NCBI RefSeq assembly: GCF_900148835.1
Contig: NZ_FRYK01000001.1
Span: 806,001-870,000 of the forward strand
Source: Flavobacterium cucumis
GTDB lineage: Bacteria > Bacteroidota > Bacteroidia > Flavobacteriales > Flavobacteriaceae
Direction of reading: 5' to 3'
Length of the DNA stretch: 64,000 nucleotides
Shown here: one piece after another, positions 60,629 to 64,000 of the stretch
Layout: every line of letters begins with the position of its first letter
How positions within the stretch are numbered: position 1 is the stretch's first letter
The notes under the pieces: model-generated
What the model saw: only the letters and a program-made list of their open reading frames with translations
The model's database searches: none
Told to the model about the DNA's origin: nothing
Program-made: the position numbers and the translations under genes

Positions 60629-61627
60629 ATGGAAAAATCACATTTTTCAGAACTACAACTTCAAAAACTCTATCAAAAGAAATTTCTGAATGATAACCAT
60701 TTGAAGGAAATCGCAGATTATCAAAAGAAAGGTATTTTCTCCTTGCGAAGCGAATTGCTCTTAATGATTTACTTTTCGATATTCCTTTTTACTTCTGGAA
60801 TTGGAATTATTATTTATAATAACATCGATTCTATCGGACATTTAGCGATACTTTCGGCTAATTTTATCTTGATGTTGGTTTGCTTTTATTTCAGTTTTAA
60901 AAAAGCAAAAGGCTATGCGAATGATGAGGTTTTGTTCGAAAATCCGTTATATGATTATTTGGTTTTAACGGGAAGTTTGTTGGCGTGTATTTTTTTGGGT
61001 TATATCAATTTTCAATATCAAATTTTTGATGATTCGTATGCTTATGTTTCTTTAATTTCAGCCATTTTATGTTTTGCTGTTGCGTATTATTTCGATAATC
61101 GAATTGTACTTTCTATGGCGATTACGAGTTTGGCTACATTCATCGGAATTTCTATCACACCCAAAAATTTGTTTCAAAATGAAGTTTATTCCAATCTGGA
61201 ATTAACGTATTCTGGGTTGATTTTAGGAATGCTTTTATTGGTTTGGATGGAATATTCGTTGAAACATAAAATCAAAGCGCATTTTCATTTTGTGTATGCC
61301 ACGTTTGCTTTGCATTTGTTGGGCGTTTGTATTTTAGTAGGTTTGGTTTCGGATCATTGGTGGGTTTTCATTCCCATTTTAATCGGATTTTTGTATTATT
61401 TCTATCAATTTAGTTACCGTATTTTAGCTACGTCACTTTTCGCTTTTATGTTGTTGTATGGTTATTTCGGAGTAAATATTGTGGGCGGAAGAATCATTTC
61501 GTTTATCCATTTTGAATTTATCTACCAATTTCTAACCATGTTAGCGCCATTTTATGTGGTAGCGAGTATTTATCTGTTTATCCGATTAGTCAAACAATTT
61601 AATGCCAAAAAGAATGCAAGCGTATAA
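60629..61627 (+). CDS. DUF2157-type membrane protein (copy 1)
   Basis: A 332-residue membrane protein with about nine to ten hydrophobic segments from residue 45 on. It begins with a cytoplasmic helix (LQLQKLYQKKFLNDNHLKEI), as in DUF2157 proteins. The function is unknown. A weak -7 element (TATCTTTA, 60606-60613) lies upstream. It overlaps the next gene, which has the same N-terminal helix LYQKKFL, so the two look like diverged duplicates. Confidence 0.7.
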   Translation: MEKSHFSELQLQKLYQKKFLNDNHLKEIADYQKKGIFSLRSELLLMIYFSIFLFTSGIGIIIYNNIDSIGHLAILSANFILMLVCFYFSFKKAKGYANDEVLFENPLYDYLVLTGSLLACIFLGYINFQYQIFDDSYAYVSLISAILCFAVAYYFDNRIVLSMAITSLATFIGISITPKNLFQNEVYSNLELTYSGLILGMLLLVWMEYSLKHKIKAHFHFVYATFALHLLGVCILVGLVSDHWWVFIPILIGFLYYFYQFSYRILATSLFAFMLLYGYFGVNIVGGRIISFIHFEFIYQFLTMLAPFYVVASIYLFIRLVKQFNAKKNASV

Positions 61628-62771
61628 TAAATCCGAATTAGAAAACTATTTTTTGGCCGAAGAAGCGAAAAAATTATATCAAAAGAAATTCCTTTCCAAA
61701 GAGCAATTGCAAATCATTTTCGCGCAATTAGCCCAACTAAAATCGAATTCGAATATTTTCTTTAGAATCGGTTTCTTTTTCTTGGGAAGTTTCCTGATTT
61801 CAACCATTATAAGTGCTTGTGGATTAATCTTATTTCAACTGATTTCTGAGCAATATCAAATAATCTTTTTCTTTTATGCGATTGTGGCTTACATTGGATT
61901 AGAGGTTTTGGTGAACCTGAAATTTTTCCGACACGGATTAGATGATGCCTTTTTGCTTTCTTCGCAAATTTCTTTCTCCATCGGTATTGGGATTCTCACT
62001 GAAGCCATATTGCCGGTTTTAATCACGATGTTGCTTTTAGGGGTGTTTTTCGCTATTCGTTTTATTAATACGATTTCGGCTTTATTAGCATTTATTGGAT
62101 GGGTTGGGATATTTTTCAATTTAATAGTCGAACACGATGTAATGCCCATGTTTTATTTGTCATTTGTCGGATTGCTTCTAGCAATCTTGGTTTATTTTTT
62201 TGTAGTTCATTTAAGTAAAAACCAAAATTTCTATCCGTATTTTAAAACTTTAGACACCGTTAGAGTTGCGAGTTTGCTTTTAGGCTATTTATCAATGAAT
62301 TATTTAGTCGTTCGCGAATTATCCGAATCTTTAATGAACTTAGAAATCACAACTAAATCCGATGTTCCGCTTGCTTTTGTTTTTTACGGACTCACTTTTT
62401 TAATTCCGTTGCTTTATTTCTTTTTGGGAATCAAATGGAAAGATAAGTTGGTTTTATATACAGGATTAGCCACTTTAGGGTTCGGATTTTACTCCATTCG
62501 CCATTATTACTATTTCTTCCCAATAGAATACGTAATCGTAATCAGTGGAATTTTACTTTTTATATTCGCCTATTTGATTATTCAACAATTAAAAAACAAA
62601 ACCGAAGGCGTTACGTTCCAACCCGATAGCGATTCCGAAGATTCTTTATTATTCAACGCTCAAGCGATACTGTCTTTAGCAAATGCCGCATCACCAGCAC
62701 CGACACAAACCAATCCAATGGAATTTGGCGGCGGCGGATTTAGTGGTGGTGGAGCAGGAGCGAAGTTTTAA
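61614..62771 (+). CDS. DUF2157-like membrane protein (copy 2) with glycine-rich tail
   Basis: A 385-residue polytopic membrane protein. It starts MQAYNKSELENYFLAEEAKK, then LYQKKFLSKEQLQIIF, similar to the start of the preceding gene. About ten hydrophobic segments follow (about 45-330). A cytoplasmic or periplasmic tail ends in GGGGFSGGGAGAKF, a tail type also seen in TPM-domain and DUF2207 membrane proteins. An ATG four codons earlier (61602) is also possible. The gene overlaps copy 1 by 14 bases, so they are translationally coupled. The function is unknown. Confidence 0.7.
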   Translation: MQAYNKSELENYFLAEEAKKLYQKKFLSKEQLQIIFAQLAQLKSNSNIFFRIGFFFLGSFLISTIISACGLILFQLISEQYQIIFFFYAIVAYIGLEVLVNLKFFRHGLDDAFLLSSQISFSIGIGILTEAILPVLITMLLLGVFFAIRFINTISALLAFIGWVGIFFNLIVEHDVMPMFYLSFVGLLLAILVYFFVVHLSKNQNFYPYFKTLDTVRVASLLLGYLSMNYLVVRELSESLMNLEITTKSDVPLAFVFYGLTFLIPLLYFFLGIKWKDKLVLYTGLATLGFGFYSIRHYYYFFPIEYVIVISGILLFIFAYLIIQQLKNKTEGVTFQPDSDSEDSLLFNAQAILSLANAASPAPTQTNPMEFGGGGFSGGGAGAKF

Positions 62772-62816
62772 TTCGATTTTAACCTTTATTTATTCCAATT
62801 ATAAACAATCAAGTTG

Positions 62817-62824
62817 TAAATTTG
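62817..62824 (+). promoter_or_regulatory. -7 promoter element of sufS
   Basis: TAAATTTG, a full TAnnTTTG match, 12 bases before the sufS ATG. It suggests that sufS has its own promoter after the DUF2157 pair. Confidence 0.5.
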
Positions 62825-62836
62825 TACTCAAATTGT

Positions 62837-64000
62837 ATGAAAATGTTTGATGTTCAAAAAGTAAGAGCGGATTTTCCCATTTTATCGCAAAAAGTAAATG
62901 GTAAACCCTTGGTGTATTTTGATAATGGAGCTACTTCGCAAAAGCCGCAAGTGGTTATTGATGCTATTTCAAAATATTACAGCGAAATCAACGCGAATAT
63001 TCACCGCGGGGTACATACGTTGAGTCAATTGGCTACCGACGCTTATGAAGTGTCTAGAAATACAATTCAAAATCACTTAAATGCGAAACACAATCACGAA
63101 ATCATTTTTACTTCCGGAACTACTTTCGGAATTAACTTGGTCGCGAATGGTTTTACAAGTTTGCTACAAGCAGGTGATGAAGTAATGGTTTCGGCTTTGG
63201 AACATCACAGCAACATTGTGCCTTGGCAATTTTTGTGTGAAAGAACAGGAGCGAAGTTGGTCGTAATACCAATGAATGAAAAAGGAGAATTGGTTATTTC
63301 AGAATTTGATAAATTACTTTCTGAAAAAACAAAAATTGTAACCGTAAATCATATTTCAAATGCCTTAGGAACGGTTAACCCAATTGAATACATCATCAAA
63401 AAAGCACATGGCGTAGGAGCAGCCGTTTTAATTGACGGCGCACAAGCAACGCCGCATTTACGTCCCGATGTACAAGCATTGGATTGTGATTTTTATGTGT
63501 TTTCAGGTCATAAAGTGTGCGGACCAACAGGCGTTGGAATCTTGTACGGAAAAGAAGCATGGTTGCGAAAATTACCACCCTATCAAGGCGGAGGCGAAAT
63601 GATTGCTGAGGTAACGTTCGAGAAAACTACGTATGCTGATTTACCTCACAAGTTTGAAGCCGGAACACCAAACATTGAAGGTGGAATTGTTCTAGGAACC
63701 GCAATTGATTACATGAATGCAATTGGTTTTGATAATATTGCGGCTTACGAACAAGAATTATTGGATTACGGAACGAAAAGATTACAAGAAATTGAAGGTT
63801 TAACGATTTTCGGAACTAGCGAAAACAAAGCCTCTGTTATTTCATTTAACATTGCAGGCATTCATCCGTATGACATTGGCACAATTATCGATAAGTTAGG
63901 TATAGCGGTTAGAACCGGTCATCACTGCGCCCAACCTATTATGAATTTTTTCAATATTCCAGGAACGATTAGAGCGAGTTTTGCTTTTTATAATACCAAG
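62837..64000 (+). CDS. sufS: Cysteine desulfurase SufS, 3' end outside the window
   Basis: An open frame of 388 codons from ATG at 62837 that runs off the right edge without a stop. It reads MKMFDVQKVRADFPILSQKV, then NGKPLVYFDNGATSQKP, the SufS/CsdA opening. EHHSNIVPWQ and DGAQATPH precede the PLP lysine in FSGHKVCGPTG. The persulfide cysteine lies in VRTGHHCAQPIM near the end. It draws sulfur from cysteine for SufBCD. Group II desulfurases have about 405 residues, so only a few codons are missing. It is separated from sufD by a Fic gene and two membrane protein genes. Confidence 0.95.
   Translation, partial: MKMFDVQKVRADFPILSQKVNGKPLVYFDNGATSQKPQVVIDAISKYYSEINANIHRGVHTLSQLATDAYEVSRNTIQNHLNAKHNHEIIFTSGTTFGINLVANGFTSLLQAGDEVMVSALEHHSNIVPWQFLCERTGAKLVVIPMNEKGELVISEFDKLLSEKTKIVTVNHISNALGTVNPIEYIIKKAHGVGAAVLIDGAQATPHLRPDVQALDCDFYVFSGHKVCGPTGVGILYGKEAWLRKLPPYQGGGEMIAEVTFEKTTYADLPHKFEAGTPNIEGGIVLGTAIDYMNAIGFDNIAAYEQELLDYGTKRLQEIEGLTIFGTSENKASVISFNIAGIHPYDIGTIIDKLGIAVRTGHHCAQPIMNFFNIPGTIRASFAFYNTK

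Overview
The window is chromosomal DNA of a Flavobacterium-like member of the Bacteroidetes. The signs are: strong A+T bias, promoters of the Bacteroidetes type (-7 element TAnnTTTG) with almost no Shine-Dalgarno sequences, gliding/type IX secretion proteins (SprB, SprF, type B C-terminal sorting domains), DUF4175, DUF2007, DUF4837 and PorP/SprF families, a glutaminyl-tRNA synthetase of the direct type, and a tRNA gene without an encoded CCA. The species cannot be fixed from the sequence alone.

Layout. 1-5.4 kb: start of rpiB (minus, cut by the edge), an unusually AT-rich 620-bp gap, two tandem DUF2007 genes, RNase R, two small envelope genes and a LysE-type exporter. 5.4-5.7 kb: tRNA-Cys with two extra copies of its 3' end. 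5.8-11.8 kb: folB, glnS, an SPFH/stomatin protein, a small outer-membrane-type protein and gltX. 11.9-18.5 kb: DUF4175 protein, ybeY, mnmG and a methyltransferase, with three perfect parS centromere sites around ybeY/mnmG. 18.7-24.6 kb: Skp/OmpH-like protein, a Pif1-like helicase, a tandem array of palindromes carrying one intact and one broken GIY-YIG nuclease gene, a DoxX protein and holB. 24.8-42.6 kb: two secreted proteins and a sprC-sprD-sprB-sprF type gliding adhesin locus whose centre is a 3475-residue SprB-like adhesin. 42.6-47 kb: pgk, a LysM lytic transglycosylase, a DUF4837 lipoprotein and an ElaA-like acetyltransferase. 47-54.5 kb (all minus): tandem-OmpA protein, S41 protease, rnpA, M1 aminopeptidase-like protein, S8 protease lipoprotein and an MBL-fold hydrolase. 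54.6-64 kb: suf iron-sulfur assembly genes (A-type carrier, sufB, sufC, sufD, then sufS cut by the right edge), interrupted by a four-helix-bundle gene, a Fic gene and two DUF2157 membrane protein genes.

How the genes fit together. The SprB block makes a cell-surface gliding adhesin together with a dedicated PorP/SprF outer-membrane partner. The minus-strand protease block and the transglycosylase act on the envelope. The suf block builds Fe-S clusters from one promoter ahead of the A-type carrier, with sufS apparently on its own promoter.

Most interesting signals. (1) A solitary GIY-YIG nuclease gene lies between inverted copies of a short hairpin (stem ATGCT/AGCAT), repeated in a tandem array with a pseudogene copy and one hairpin with a compensatory base-pair change. 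This resembles the architecture of a REP/RAYT-like mobile palindrome system, but with a different nuclease. (2) A four-helix-bundle gene inside the suf operon sits between ~30-bp inverted arms, and a gene-less spacer with the same arms lies next door. (3) Three perfect parS sites plus two weaker ones lie 11-24 kb from an AT-rich gap carrying four DnaA-box-like nonamers, so this may be the origin-proximal region. No database search or folding calculation was possible, and all family calls rest on reading the sequence.
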